Assembly: GCF_032854445.1 (NCBI RefSeq)
Contig: NC_088303.1
Location: forward strand, 13,707,501-13,771,500
DNA: 64,000 bases
Source of the DNA: Liolophura sinensis
Lineage: Eukaryota; Mollusca; Polyplacophora; Chitonida; Chitonidae
Reading direction: 5' to 3'
Position 1 is the first letter of the stretch. Each line of letters opens with the position of its first letter. Position numbers and translations under genes: made by a program. Below the pieces are notes generated by a model, which did not search any database, was not told the origin of the DNA, and worked only from the letters and a program-made list of their open reading frames with translations. Below are positions 14,501 through 29,500 of the stretch, in pieces.

Positions 14501-17500
14501 CTACTTCAAAAGTGTGTATGATAACAAGGAGATCTCCAAGATTGTGGCTCTGCTTTCTACCTCTATCAACTCTAACAAGAAGGTCAGTTTTGTAAAGTGA
14601 TGAATGTCTACATCCTGAAATCTGGTCAAATCGATTTGTTGTGAAGCCAGTTTTGTTAGTTATCCTTATAATTTGAAGGGTGATGTGTATACAGAAACCC
14701 GAAATTTTGCATATTTGATTTCTTGTTAAGTCAGTTTTTAGATGTATGTGTGATTGTCTTGAAAAGATAAAGGTTTACAGTACACTGTGAATTCATATGA
14801 ACAATAAACCAAGATGCAATTTTCATGAAGTGTTCTGCGGGGGAGTGGGGGGAAAGGGTTGTGGAGGGGGGGTGTCTTTTTCTTGCTGATTTAATGTTCA
14901 AACATTTCTTTCAGCTAATAACAAAGTACTATATACGTAGTGTATAAAAATGCAATATAAAAACACTCATTTTCCATACTGGTTTACTTCCCTTTATCTA
15001 GGAGGTGACCACAGCACTGGAGAAATTCTCCAAGTACCATGTGATCTGGGAGAAGGACAGAGACGAGGACCTGGCAGAGTTTATGAAGGAGGATCCTAAG
15101 TTGTCGGAGTTTGAAGGGCAGATCAAACATTACGAGGAGCTGGAGAATGATATCATGTCAGAACCAGAGTATTACGATGTGGGACCTATAGCTCTCTACA
15201 CAGGTGAGGCACAGGGGAACACGTGATGGAGATGTAATTCATTCCTGAAGTTAAGTAATTTAAAAAATTAGTGAAGTAATACCAAAGCTTGCTTACCTTC
15301 ACCATCTAATGCCAAAATACTACAGTGTATGTCAAATAAGATTGCTTTTTTTTCTACATTATTCTTTAAGTGGTAAACAAATTTTCATTAATAACACACA
15401 GATATTTTGATTGCTTTATAAAAGGTGTTTTAAATGTCTTGCATGTGCATATTGTTCATTGAAATTTTGTTTAGTGTTGTCGCAATATGTATGTATATAG
15501 ATGGATATATATTTGATAATACACTGCCTTATTACTTACTTACTATACAGTGTACTCCTTACCACATGATTTCCAGTAGACAGCAAGACATTAAACTTAC
15601 AATAGTGCAAAGAGATTGAATAATTGTACAGACTTTTCTTGCAATAATCAAGCACACCACTATTCATGTAATCAGACTGACCATACACTAAGACTGAGAC
15701 GTATTTATTCAGAATTCCTGAAGTTGGGTCTGACCACGGAGACAAAAACCTGGAGGCTTCATTACGGGAAAGCTTGCGTGAACAAGTACCGTACGGAGAT
15801 GGAGGATATCTTCAGGTTCATCGAAGACCTGAACAAGAGGCTGGCTCGTCCAATCAAAGATCTTGATGACATCCGATTTGCTATGGCAGCTCTCAAGGAG
15901 ATACGTGAAAATGAGATCCGTATCGACATGAGTATTGGACCAATTGAGGTCAGTTGTCATTTTTGTGTTGTGGTTTGAAATGTACATTGGTTGGACTTAT
16001 GTTGTATCTACCCATATGTTGGGTCTTTACCTGTGTACTTTAGACTTTGCTTGTACATTTAATCTTCAAATTCTTTTTTTTTCGGACATTTAGGAATCGT
16101 ACGCTCTTCTGAATAAGCATGACCTGCCGGTGGTGAAGGAGGAGATTGAGCGATGTGACACATTGCGCTACTCCTGGGAGAAATTACAAAACCAGGCTGC
16201 TGAAGTGCAAACACACCTGATAGAGATACAGCCAAACTTCAAGAGCAATCTCATCGAGGATGTCAAGGTGTTCATTGTGGACTGTAACAACTTCTACCAT
16301 GACTATGAAGAGGTGAGAACAAGCTGTCATAAACGCTGAAAAGACTTTGTTCATGTAGTATTCAATGGTTTGTGTCACAGCATCCCAAATGTAATTTAAT
16401 AGTATGTGTAAGACATTAGTAATAAGTCAGTTTTGACAAACAGTGCTCAACTGGTTGGTTTCATAGCAGTCAAGTAAAGATGAACAGTGTAGCATCTCTG
16501 TTAAATATGAAAATCTGCCTCAATGAATGAGATACTTGTCTGAAGAATTGCAAGTTCAATCCCGGTTTATGACAGGGAATCCACAGTATTTCCTTGTCCC
16601 TCTTTTTGAGGCCTTGGTGGCGATAAGCTGTTGAAAGAGCCCTCAGGACCATTCAGTGGGTCTTACATGATGTCTGATGGAAATCACTAGCATTTTCCTA
16701 GTAATACATCTGTACACCATATGTACATTGGAATTATCAGTTTAATGGTTGCCAAAGGCCTTGAGTAACCAGTACTGTCCAACACAAGGACAGTTGAGAA
16801 CAACTCTGCTCTGTATGCAGACACTGGTAACTTGTCATAGACAAATTTAGATGTATTTGCAGTATTTCTGGTTTTGTAGCACCTGCTAACAACTCACTAC
16901 TTGACCAGCTGTCATTCCTTATCCATGATGGTGTTCTCTTTACATCAACTCTTGTGTTCTGCACATTTCAGTCTGGCCCAATGGTGGCAGGTGTTCCTCC
17001 AAGAGATGCCTCTGACAGGCTCATCATCTTCCAGAACCGCTTCGACACTCTGTACAGGAAGTATATCACTTACTCGGGCGGGGAGGAGTTATTTGGTCTG
17101 CGAGTTACCCAGCATCCTCAACTACTGCAGATTCGTAAGGAGCTTAACCTGCTGCAGAAGCTGTACGGATTGTACAACAATGTGATTGACACTGTCCATG
17201 GCTACTACGATATCCTCTGGCAGGACGTGGACATTGAGAAAATCAACAACGAACTACAGGACTTCCAGAATAGGTTTGTAGTTAGCAATTCCATGTTATA
17301 GATATATATTTGTCAACTCGTTAACTTGGACAGTCTTGATTTACATTTTCTTAAGGTTAAGTTATTTTATAATTTATAGTGTCCAGGAGATTGATAATAG
17401 AGATACCAGGTAAAAGATTTGACAAAAACGCAACCAATTTTTATACGTCATTTATATTATGAATTGCCACTAAACCTACAGAACCACTTCAGTTAGCATT

Positions 17501-20500
17501 ATAACATTGGTTGACATTTTGTCTCTACTACCAGAACACGACCCCATTGAAAATACACCACATTGCGTGTTTGTTCCAAATTGTTTGTTTTCCGTGTCAA
17601 CACTTTATTTAAAGAACTGCTTCACTTAAGTCTGTATCAAAAGCTTGATGGTATATGCCTGTTATTCATACTGCCAAGATGGGCATGTGTTAAGTTTGGA
17701 AACTTTTGTTTCCAATTCAGGTGTCGTAAGCTGCCCAGGGCCCTGAAAGAATGGGCTGCATATGAGGACTTGCGTAAAACAATTGACGACTTCAACGAAA
17801 TGGTGCCCCTGTTAGAACTGATGACGAACAAAGCGATGAAGCCGCGTCATTGGAAGAGAATGGCTGACCTGACCAATCATCCATTTGAGGTGGAGAATGA
17901 GAACTTTACCCTAAGGAACATCCTAGAGGCGCCGTTGCTGGCAAACAAAGAAGAGATTGAGGTAAAAGTCTTGCGCCATCTGCTGGGGATTCTGTTTATC
18001 TTATGCCACTAAAGCATTATTTTCATTTCAGCGAATAGACACGGCATCACATGTTTGAAACCTTCTCTCCCTGATTTTGTTGCCCGTGCTGCTTTAGGTG
18101 AGGGGGTTGTATGATACCTGCTTCAGGATGAAGATTTAATTGTGGCATGTTTGGATCAGTACAGATGTCAGTTTAATCAGTGGTGACCACATTTTAAAGT
18201 CAAAACACTGACTTTAGTATTATTATTTTGTTGTTGAAACTTTTGATGTTAAAATGTACTGTAGTGTTTTTCAGTCTTCATATGTTCTTCAAAACCTTCC
18301 TTTATCTGTGAAGTTATAACCTCTGACATTACCACTCTCCATCACAGGACATTTGTATCTCTGCCGTCAAAGAGAAGGACATTGAAGCCAAGTTGAAACA
18401 GGTAATTGCTGACTGGAACAATCAGGACTTCACCTTTGGAAGCTTCAAGAACCGTGGGGAATTGCTTCTGCGTGGTGACAACACGAGTGAGATTGTATCA
18501 CTGATGGAGGACTCCTTGATGGTGCTCAGCTCTCTGCTTAGTAACAGGTCAGATATATGTATATATATGTATCTATATGTACACATTTATATCTTGGCTG
18601 GCTTTAGGTTTTAGTAGTAAATTCTAGTAAATTGAAGAAGTTAGTAAAGGATTCTGCAAGGCATGGGTAAAAACAAGTAATAGGCTTAAAGATGAAATAC
18701 TTCAAATGCTTAATGTATGAACATATGCGCTGCAGAGAGCATTATAATTGTTCGTATGTGTTTTATTCCGTTTAGTAAAAGAATGAAGGTACTTACATTT
18801 GCACTTGTTTTCATTCCTTTCATCTTTGTTGCATTGAACACAAAGATGCCGCAGTAAGTCTTCTTGAAATCCTTAGAACCCCCTTTTCCCAAATGATTAG
18901 CACATTTCAGTGACTAAGACAAGGAAGGTTCCGATTGTGCTATGGACTCCCATAAATTTGTCACAAAGTGGATTTCTAGACTAATGTTCAACTGTTTGTC
19001 ACATCTGTTGAACACACCAGTCCATTACTGATGGTATATTTGTGTGTTCTCAGGTACAACGCTCCATTCAAGAAGAACATCCAGCAGTGGGTGCAGAACC
19101 TGTCTAACTCCTCCGAGATCATTGAGAACTGGATGACCGTACAGAATCTCTGGGTCTACTTGGAGGCTGTCTTTGTGGGTGGGGACATCGCTAAGCAACT
19201 GCCAAAGGTTGGTTTTGTGAACTTTTTGCATGTAAAAGAGACTTCAGAATATTTTTAAAAAGCCTTGAGTACAGAGTCTAAAATACCTTCTACAAACAAA
19301 GTAGAATCAAAGAATCTGATGGAAACCACATGAATCTCCAAAAACAATTAAAATTGTGCCCCAAAAAGTGCACTTTTGGAGGCAAATAAACATCACTTTT
19401 TGATATTGAAGCCTTCCACACAAACCATAAAACACCTTTCTGAGACCAATAAAACTTTCAAAATCAGACAAAATGTGCAACATTGTCATGGACAACATCA
19501 TTTATTAAAGAGTAAATACAGTGTGGTTTTTAAGAAAAAGTGTAATGAAGGCGACCCCTTCTTTTGAGACCAAATTGGTAAGTGTAAATGGTATTTACAT
19601 GCTTTCTGCAGGAAGCAAAACGGTTCAGTAACATCGACAAGTCCTGGGTGAAGATCATGACCCGTGCCCACGAGACGACCAACGTGATCCAGTGTTGTGT
19701 GGGCGATGAGACCCTCATGCAACTTCTGCCTCACCTGCTAGAACAGCTGGAGCTGTGTCAGAAGTCACTCACAGGGTACGGTTTTGTAAGGTTTCAGATT
19801 CATAGAGATAAATTCTACTTAGCCATTTCTGATTTATGTCAGTGTAAGTCAAGATTTGAAATACGGCTTTAAAGCTTACAGTGTATTTGTGGGTCATATA
19901 AATTAAACTTCTGAAGATAAATGTGATGTCTACTTCCTGTACCCAAAAAAAAATATTGTTATGAGGGTTTAAATATTTTTTTCTTTAGTGGTAATAATTT
20001 ACAGTGTGAAATGTGATATAATGTTATTTGCTTATTTTATTATTTTTATATAATGTTCGCAGGTGTTTCTAAAGACCAACCAAATATGGCATGAAATAAT
20101 GAATAAATGAAAGATATTAATTCTTGCATTGGCCAGTCTGTTACAGTTTATAGCTCACCCTAAATAATATTGTCTTCTCATGAACAGGTACTTGGAGAAG
20201 AAGAGGTTGTTATTTCCACGGTTCTTCTTCGTGTCTGACCCAGCTCTCCTGGAGATCCTGGGTCAGGCCAGTGACCCACACACCATACAGGCACACCTTC
20301 TCAACGTCTTTGACAACATCAAGAGCGTTAAGTTCCATGAGAAGCACTATGAGCTCATCCTCTCTATCTTCTCGTCAGAAGGGGAGACAATTGATGTGAG
20401 GAAATAATCCCTGCTAAGAATGACATAGTTTTAATGATATTGTTTTTATTGGAATTTCGGGAACTTTTCATCCCTGGTTAAAACACACTGTTGTCATCAT

Positions 20501-23500
20501 GTGGATATAAGAATTTAAATTATGCAAAAATAAATCTTTTACATGTAAATTTATATTTAGTACTGTACTGGGATTTGGAGGTTACATGTTACTAGTGGGA
20601 ACAAATCATCATGTTCATCATGTTCTTCAGTTTGGGTCATTTACAGCTGTTGGATTAAATTCGACTCCCCTGTGCAAATTTCCGAACATGAAAAATGGAT
20701 TGTTTCAGGTGAACTTAGACCAGATTTGTGATAATAACTTTGTTGGAATTAAATGATTATGACTTTTTCCAAAAACTGTTTCACCAACCCCTTGCTAATA
20801 ATGCTTGCTATTGTCTTCTCACAGTTGGAGAAGCCGGTCAAAGCCGAGGGAAATGTGGAGGTGTGGCTGATGGCCCTCATGCAGATGGCGCAGAAGTCTC
20901 TCCACGGCGTGATCCGTACTGCTGCCATGGCAATTCAGGACTCCAGCTTCCAACTGCTGGAATTCCTCGACATGTTCCCAGCTCAGGTATAGTGTAAACT
21001 ATATGTAGATAATAAAAAGTCCTATAAAGGTTCCCATCTTTTAACCTGTTAATGGGAATGACATTCAAAGAATGGGCCATAGAGGAATGCTGGATCAGAA
21101 GTGTATGAAAAATTAAGCGCTAATACAAGTCTTATCCTTGTACGAAACATATGGGTCCAGGTTAAAGTTAACATACCAGGCCTAAACTGCTAGTAGACTT
21201 TTGAACATTCAGTCCCGTAAGACTGCTCTGGGCTTGATGGTGGCGTGACTTAGTGGCAGGTCTCTGAGATTATGAGATCTGGTTAGCACGTGCTTTTGGA
21301 TGGATTTTATCAGTCCTCTCAAAGCTTTCAATTTCTTTCGTTGTTGTCTTCACTTGGTTGACAAAAAGAAGTGTAAATTTAAGTTATTACCAGCAAAAAT
21401 TAAATAGCATGAATAATCTTGCTTTCTGGAATAATCTCAGAATTTTGGAATTATTTAATTAACAGGTTGAAAGTTTTCACATTAATATGTACAAACCATG
21501 GAACTATTGAGAAATGTTAAAATTCCTTTGAGACAATAAGCGATCTAAGCGACGTTCATCTGGTCGTTTTAATATAAACGTTCATCAATGACCTGTTTTC
21601 GTCAGATATGGTGTACATATCTGTACATCACTTGTGGGAAAGTTTGTCAGTAACTTGCCAAAGGTCAGTGGTTTACCCTGACTGCCATTATATAAGAAAA
21701 CAATTCTTGAGTGTGGCATTAAACAGCAAATAGGTAAATAAATAACAGTTATTAAGTGTATAACTTATATTCCTTACTCTGCTCGTATTTACTCTTGAGT
21801 TCTTTTGACAGGTTGGCTTGCTGGGTATTCAGCTGATCTGGACGAGGGACAGCACAGAGGCTCTGGTACATGCTAAGTATGACCGTAAAGTCATGGCTCA
21901 GACTAACCAGGGCTTCCTGGACCTGCTGAACACACTGATTGACCAGACCACCAAGGACCTGAACAAGGTGGAGAGGACCAAGTTTGAGACCCTTATCACC
22001 ATTCATGTCCACCAGAGGGATATCTTTGACAACTTGGTAAAATCACGCTAGAAATAGAGCTAGAAATGTTAAGTCTTTTATATAGTTACTTAATAGACAC
22101 GTGGTTCATCCATATGAAGTAGAACATGTGTGTTTTTCATGTGACAAACATTGACCGTAGAGAGTTTTGTGTCTAGAAGACATAAATGTATGTATTATTA
22201 GATGTATATCTTGGTAACTTTGTATTTCAATAATTTGTTTGCGTCATTATGGACACAGTGGACAAAACAATACCTGAACGCTTGTCTAGTGCAATAAAGG
22301 AACATGTACTTTGTTTTAATAGTTGTCAAAAAGGGTAGCAACTTCATCACTGATTGTTTTTTTGTTTTTTTTAAAGATGTCTTGATAAAGTTTGACAATT
22401 GTGTTCAAGAAGAGCCAGAATTGGTTATGGTCATCCTCATATCGATGAAACAATTCTGATTGACAAAATGTTTTCTGCCTCACCCAAGATTTTAACTGGC
22501 GTTAAATTTAGATTCCATATCCTTACACCCACCAAATTTATAGATGGTATTACAGTATATCTTGATATTCTGATTGACGTTGGCATTCTGTTTTTCTCCC
22601 TTTGCAGTGTCGTCAGCACATTAAGTCCCCCACAGACTTTGAATGGCTGAAACAGACAAGGTTCTACTACATCGAGGACCAAGACAAGTGCCTGATTTCC
22701 ATCACTGATGTCGATTTCATCTACCAGATGGAATTCCTGGGATGTACGGAGAGGCTCGTTATCACACCTCTCACCGACAGGTAAGCTCATTCCAGCCAGT
22801 TTGAGCTGTTTTTTTGGAAGATCAGGAAATGAAGCAGTTTGATTGACTGGAAATAAGACACCACCAGAGACATAACTTTCCATAAATATGGCTTGTTTCA
22901 AAAAATGATTGTGGATTTGTTGTCGGTTTTGTTCTATTCAAACATTATTTTAAACAACAAAAAAATATAATTTTGATGCAGACCATTGCCAGGAAAGATA
23001 AAAGACATGCCCTTGTATACTGTAGTTGCCTTTGTATATAAATTAGTACTTAATTTGTGTAGGTGTTACATCACTTTGGCCCAGGCACTGGGCATGTCTA
23101 TGGGAGGGGCACCTGCTGGTCCAGCTGGGACAGGCAAGACGGAGACTGTCAAAGACATGGGCAGATGTCTCGGAAAATACGTTGTTGTCTTCAACTGCTC
23201 TGATCAGATGGACTTTCGAGGTCTCGGCCGTATTTACAAAGGTAGTCAGCGTATCCATTCCGTTTGCTGCTTGTTTGCATTGCCACACGCATAAATGAAC
23301 AATTTACTGGGTAATTTGTGTACACTGACATAAGTATAAATAAATTATTTCCTCTGTAGTTTTAACCTTGTGAACATGTACATTGGCACATGCATGTACA
23401 TACATTGTTTGTTTCTGTTGGCAGAAGAATAAATATGTAATTTTTTGTGGAATTCATTTACATTGACAAAAACCTGTTAATTTATGGTTTGTTAGAGGTA

Positions 23501-26500
23501 TTAAATTAGAACTCTTTTAAACACTTATTTTCTATAAACTATTCCATGAGCTTTGATATTGGCCATGTTTTACTAAGGTTTGTGGTGCCGACTGTGTGTT
23601 GGTTTTCTGCCCCTTAAAAACAGATCTTATTAATACATCATAGACTAGCATTGTAAGATTTCTGAAATGCTTGATTGTCACTAATGTGTGCTATTAAATG
23701 TCTGCCCTTCTGCGTGTTTCTAGGTCTGGCTCAATCTGGCTCTTGGGGCTGTTTTGATGAATTCAACCGTATCGACTTGCCTGTGTTGTCTGTCGCTGCT
23801 CAGCAAATTGCCATTGTCCTCGCCTGTAAGAAGGAACGCAAGAAGAACTTCATCTTTACAGATGGTGACAATGTTGACATGAACCCAGAGTTTGGAATTT
23901 TCCTCACCATGGTAATATGAGTGCACTTTTCCTCACCAAAATGTTGTGTTTCAGACTATGGTAATATAAAATGCTGTTCCGCCCCCACCATGGTAACATA
24001 AAATTCTCTTTGTGCATGGGAAGGTCTGTCAGAAAGGTACGGATGGTCGTGGGTTTTCCCCAGGTTCTACCTGCTTTCCTGCCACTGTATTGCTGTCCAC
24101 CCTTGTATAAGTGAAATATTCTTGAGTGAGTGGTAAAGTGGTGATATAAAATGCGGTTTTGCTCACCAAAGTGTTCTGTTCCTCGATATGGTAAGATAAA
24201 ATGTGGTTTTCCTCACCAGAATGTTCTGTTCCTGACTATGGTAAGATAAAATGCGATTTTCCTCACCATTGTAATGTAAAATGGTTGATTTTGTCATATT
24301 TTTTTATATAGAATGCATCTTTCTTAATGAAGGTAATGTTAATACATTTTTCCTCACCAAATTGCACATATGTTCACCAAGGTAATATGAAAAAGCATTT
24401 TTCTATCCAAAAGATTCTTTCTTGCGCAGAACAAACACACACGTTTGTGTTAAAGTGTCTATATATGTTACCTTGCAACATTGACCATCATCATGTCTTA
24501 TCCTTCCAGAACCCAGGTTATGCTGGGCGACAAGAGCTTCCAGAGAATCTGAAGATCAACTTCCGCTCTGTGGCCATGATGGTTCCTGACCGGCAGATCA
24601 TCATCCGTGTCAAACTGGCCAGTGTTGGTTTCATTGAGAACATCATCCTGGCCCGCAAGTTCTTCATTCTGTACAAGCTCTGTGAAGAGCAGCTCACAAA
24701 ACAGGTAGAGTTAGTTACATGTGATGTGAAATTGGGGATACCAAACAAGTAGAGTATGTTACACGTGGAGTGAAATTGGGGTATCAAACAGGTAGAGTTA
24801 GTTACATGTGGTGTGAAATTGGAGATATCAGACAGGTAGAGTTAGTTACATGTGATGTGAAATTGGGGATACCAAACCGGTAGAGTTAGTTACATGGGAT
24901 GTGAAATTGGGAATACCAGACAGGTAGAGTTAGTTACATGTGCTGTGAAATTGGGGATACCGGTTATGATATTGGTATTATACAACTCATGTATAACACT
25001 CATGTGTGTTATTCCAGGAATTAAACATAAAGATTTTTCACATTTGTCTCCTTGATCATCTTTGCCACAGGTGCACTATGACTTTGGTTTGAGGAACATC
25101 CTGTCTGTGCTAAGAACGCTGGGAACTGTGAAGCGAGCAAGTCCTGAGGACACAGAGCCCACGATCGTGATGAGAGTGCTGAGGGACATGAACTTGTCCA
25201 AACTGGTGGATCAAGATGAGCCACTCTTCCTCTCACTCATCAACGATCTCTTCCCTGGCATCACACTGGACAAGGGAGGCTACCCACAGCTGGAGGCAGC
25301 CATTGCCTCGAATGTGGAGACTGCCAAGCTGGTGAATCACCCAAGCTGGACCCTGAAACTCATTCAGGTGAGGGTTGAGCTCTTGAATCCACTGATTAGT
25401 TCCATTAATTATAGTATCAGTCAGAAGAAAGCTGCCGTTTTGATATGTCATATGTTGCCTGAGTAAATCTGTATTTCAGCATTGAAACACAATTTCATGA
25501 CTCATACTAAATGTATGACGAAATATAGATTTACCTAAATGGAAGCCTTCATTTTCTTCACACACTTATGCTTTGTTTGTCTGTTAAATGGTGGTTTATT
25601 ACCCAGCCAGCCTCTTCTGAACTTGTTCAACATTATTATGCCTTGTTTTTCTGGTTTATTTTTTAAAATTTCTACCCTTGTGTTTTCTGTGTTCTCAGTT
25701 GTTTGAGACCCAGCGTGTGCGTCATGGAATGATGACCCTTGGTCCCAGTGGGGCAGGAAAAACCACCTGTATTCACATGCTAATGAAGGCCATGACAGAC
25801 TGCGGACAGCCCCACAGGGAGATGAGGATGAACCCAAAAGCCATCACAGCCCCGCAGATGTTTGGACGACTGGACGTAGCCACCAATGACTGGACAGATG
25901 GCATCTTCTCCACTCTTTGGAGGCGCACACTCAGGGCAAAGAAAGGTAAGTTGTTCCAAAACATTCCAGGTTGCGTGACATTTGACTTGAAGTGTGAATA
26001 TATGCTTAAATATTTCTGTTCTTAAAATAGCTTCATCAAGTCCATTGAACAATGTATGTGTTATATGGTGCCTAAACCTGTCTGCTACTCCATATGTTAT
26101 CCAGTATTTCGTACCTCATCACTCTGCATTCATGTTAATTATCTTACCTGCTGTCTATGGGTTTTTCCTGTTATCCATTAATACATTATGTATTTGTTAT
26201 CTGCTATCTTTCCCACATCCTTCACCTTAATTCCTTCTGTTTGTTATCTGGTGGAACTGACTAGTGAAAATATTCTTTGAGTGAGCTGCAGTGTTTCCCT
26301 TCGGGCTGTCAGGTCTTTGGCCTTCGTGTATAACAGACAGCATCAGCCAAATAAATAAATACCTGCTTTGTGTGACGTGTTTTCAGGTGAGCACATCTGG
26401 CTTGTCCTGGATGGTCCAGTGGATGCCATTTGGATTGAGAACCTAAACTCTGTGTTAGACGACAACAAGACCCTGACACTGGCTAATGGTGACCGTATCC

Positions 26501-29500
26501 CCATGGCACCGACATGTAAGATCATCTTTGAGCCCCACAACATAGACAACGCCTCCCCGGCCACTGTCTCCAGGAACGGCATGGTCTTCATGAGCAGCTC
26601 AGGACTTGACTGGGTACCCATTCTACAGGTAAGCTATCAAGTGTGGACATTCTGTTAAAATACTGTTGGTTTGTGGCCAAATGGTGAATGTTTGTCTTTT
26701 AATGGCTAGGACATGCAAGGTAGCGGTTCAATTCCAGGCTTGGACAGGGAATCCTGTGTGATTCTCACCCCTCAACTACTGTCAGTGTCTTGCTGGCAAT
26801 AAGCAGCTGAAGGCACAGGTGTGTTGTACAGATTTCCCTTTAATATGTTTGACTTTTTTTTCTCTAAAACGTTTTACAAGGTTGATAAAATCGGAATGTC
26901 TCTGTACAGAAGTCATAAATTATTGTGCAAGTAAATTATCCAGCAGATGAATGGAGAAGTAGATCCCTGTGATAGAAAGGCTCATGTTGTTGTTGTTGTA
27001 GGGTTGGTTGAACAATCGCCCCCAGCAGGATGCGGTGCTGTTCTCGCTATTTGAGGAGTCCTTCCCTGAGCTGTACAGATATGCTACCCAGAACCTGACA
27101 TTCCGTATGGACATCCTTGAGGCATTTGTCATCAACCAGGTTGGTTACACACATCAGTAAACTCAGAGCTCTTCATTTTGTTGGCGAAGTTTGACTGGTA
27201 TTTGGCAAGGTGGATTGTGTGGGTTGTCATATTCCAACTTAGTCATCTGCAATTGTGCAAGAAATTCTCTCCTGTGCACAGTTTGAAACAATTAAGCAAA
27301 TTTGTGCTAAAAGGTTTTACTGTTGATTGTTGAAATGTTCTGTGCTTAATCTTGAAATATACTCAGTTTAATTTTCAGTTTGTTTGAACTGAAGCAGCAT
27401 ATTGTCATAACATTTGATTATTCACTACTATTTAATGAAAATACTTGTTATTACATGTCAGAAAAACATTCACATTCCAAGAAGGAATGTTCCAGTCCCT
27501 TCTTCACAAGCTGTGTTTTGTGTTTTTAGTGCTGTAACCTGTTACAAGGGCTGATCCCAGCCAAGGATGACAGGGAGGGTAACCAGATGAAGCAGGAGCA
27601 TTACCAGCGTCTGTACGTCTTCACACTAATGTGGAGCATCGGTGCTTTCCTAGAGCTGGATGACCGTGCCAAGATGGAGGAGTTTCTGCGCACGCATGAG
27701 GAGATCAAGCTGGACCTGCCCGAAATCCCGCCTGACTCGGACTCCACCATGTTTGACTATTTAGTGGATAATACAGGTGACTCTGCTTAGAATTTGTAGG
27801 AGTGATTCAGTAAAAGCATTCATTATCTAATAGACTTGTCATGAAAGCACCTGCTCACAAATACATGTACACTTGCTCACACATATACACCTTCTCACTG
27901 GTTGTGAAAATTCTAAAGTCACATAAAGCTTAATAAGATAATTTATAAATAAATTATTTTTATTTGAAAAATAAGTTCATGTTATGTGTACATACATGTG
28001 TGCATTTCACGCCCAGATATTGGTCTACAGGTGCGATAGTTTATTTTGAGAAATCTGAGGTAGAATTTTAATACTGGTATAAAATATATAACATAATAAG
28101 GTGGTTTTTAAAAAGCAAAAAGCTGTCAAACCAATTGGCAGGTGATAAAACCCCCAAAACTTACTTAATTACTTACCTGTACAGGTAAATGGGTTCACTG
28201 GAACACCAAGGTAGAGGAGTACATCTACCCGTCAGACAGCACACCTGAGTACGGCTCTATCCTCGTCCCCAACGTAGACAATGTCCGGACCACCTTCCTG
28301 ATCGATACCATCTGTAAACAGGAGAAAGCAGTGCTGCTGATCGGTGAGCAAGGTACTGCCAAAACTGTCATGATCAACGGTTACATGTCCCGCCACAACC
28401 CAGAGCAACACTTGGCCAAGGCTGTCAACTTTTCATCAGCCACCACACCCTACATGTTCCAGGTAAGCCGATCTGTGTTGTACCTGACAGGTTTCTGGAG
28501 TCGTCAAATGTGATCTAGCTTGGCTAGTTAGTTAGTTAAAGACGACTAAAATTGGAAGTTTGAACACAGAAATCTAACATCGGTGGACTAATTTCTCTTA
28601 CTTAATTAATACTTACTTCATTTTTTTTTTCAGATGACGTGATCACTTTTTTATTTTAGTTAAACAAGGTCTTTTGTCAATTGTTAGTAAGTAGTAATAT
28701 GTAGCAAGCTCAGGTGGGTTACATGTGAGTAAATGGGATATTAAGCACAGTATATCCTCACACTATATAACCGGTTTTTGCTTGTCTACTAAAGCAGGTT
28801 TAGTTTTACACGTATGTGTAAGTCAATTTTGAGATTTTATTCTGAAATGTTCAAAATTGTAAGTTTGAGATGTCTTAAGCATCTAACTATTAAATGGCCA
28901 ATATTTTGACTACAGCGAACTATAGAGAGTTACGTTGACAAGAGGATGGGCAGTACGTATGGACCACCAGCAGGGAAGAAGATGACTGTCTTTATTGACG
29001 ACATTAACATGCCTGTCATCAATGAGTGGGGGGACCAGATTGCTAATGAGATCGTCAGACAGCTCATGGAGACCCATGGCTTCTACAACCTGGAGAAGCC
29101 GGGAGACTTCTCCAACATTGTGGATATACAGGTCAGTAGGCAGAGCTTTTTTTTTGCTGAACAAGTGTTTGCGTGAAAGTTTTCAGAAAACAATGAGCTG
29201 TCATTTAAAGTTTTCAATTTCAACTCCTTTTTCAACTTGATTGCCTTTAAACTTTCATGACCTGTACGGTGCAGGTTAAGGGTTTTCGTAGCGTATATAT
29301 GAATGTTTTCTAAATTAAGGGAACATATTTCAGGATTCATGTTCACCTCAACTCACGAAAATGACAAATTATAGTCTTAACCTTGTTTATTCAAAGATTA
29401 GATCTGTCAGGTATAAACCATAGCTGTAGACCATTGTTTCTTATCTGTAAACCACATCAGATGTTTGAGGGCATTATTACTGTGTTTCTGAGTCACAATA

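Noticed and set aside
24699-24962. Regular direct repeats as a CRISPR array
   Set aside because: Eukaryotic intron with units directly abutting and no unique spacers; the same holds for the other arrays.
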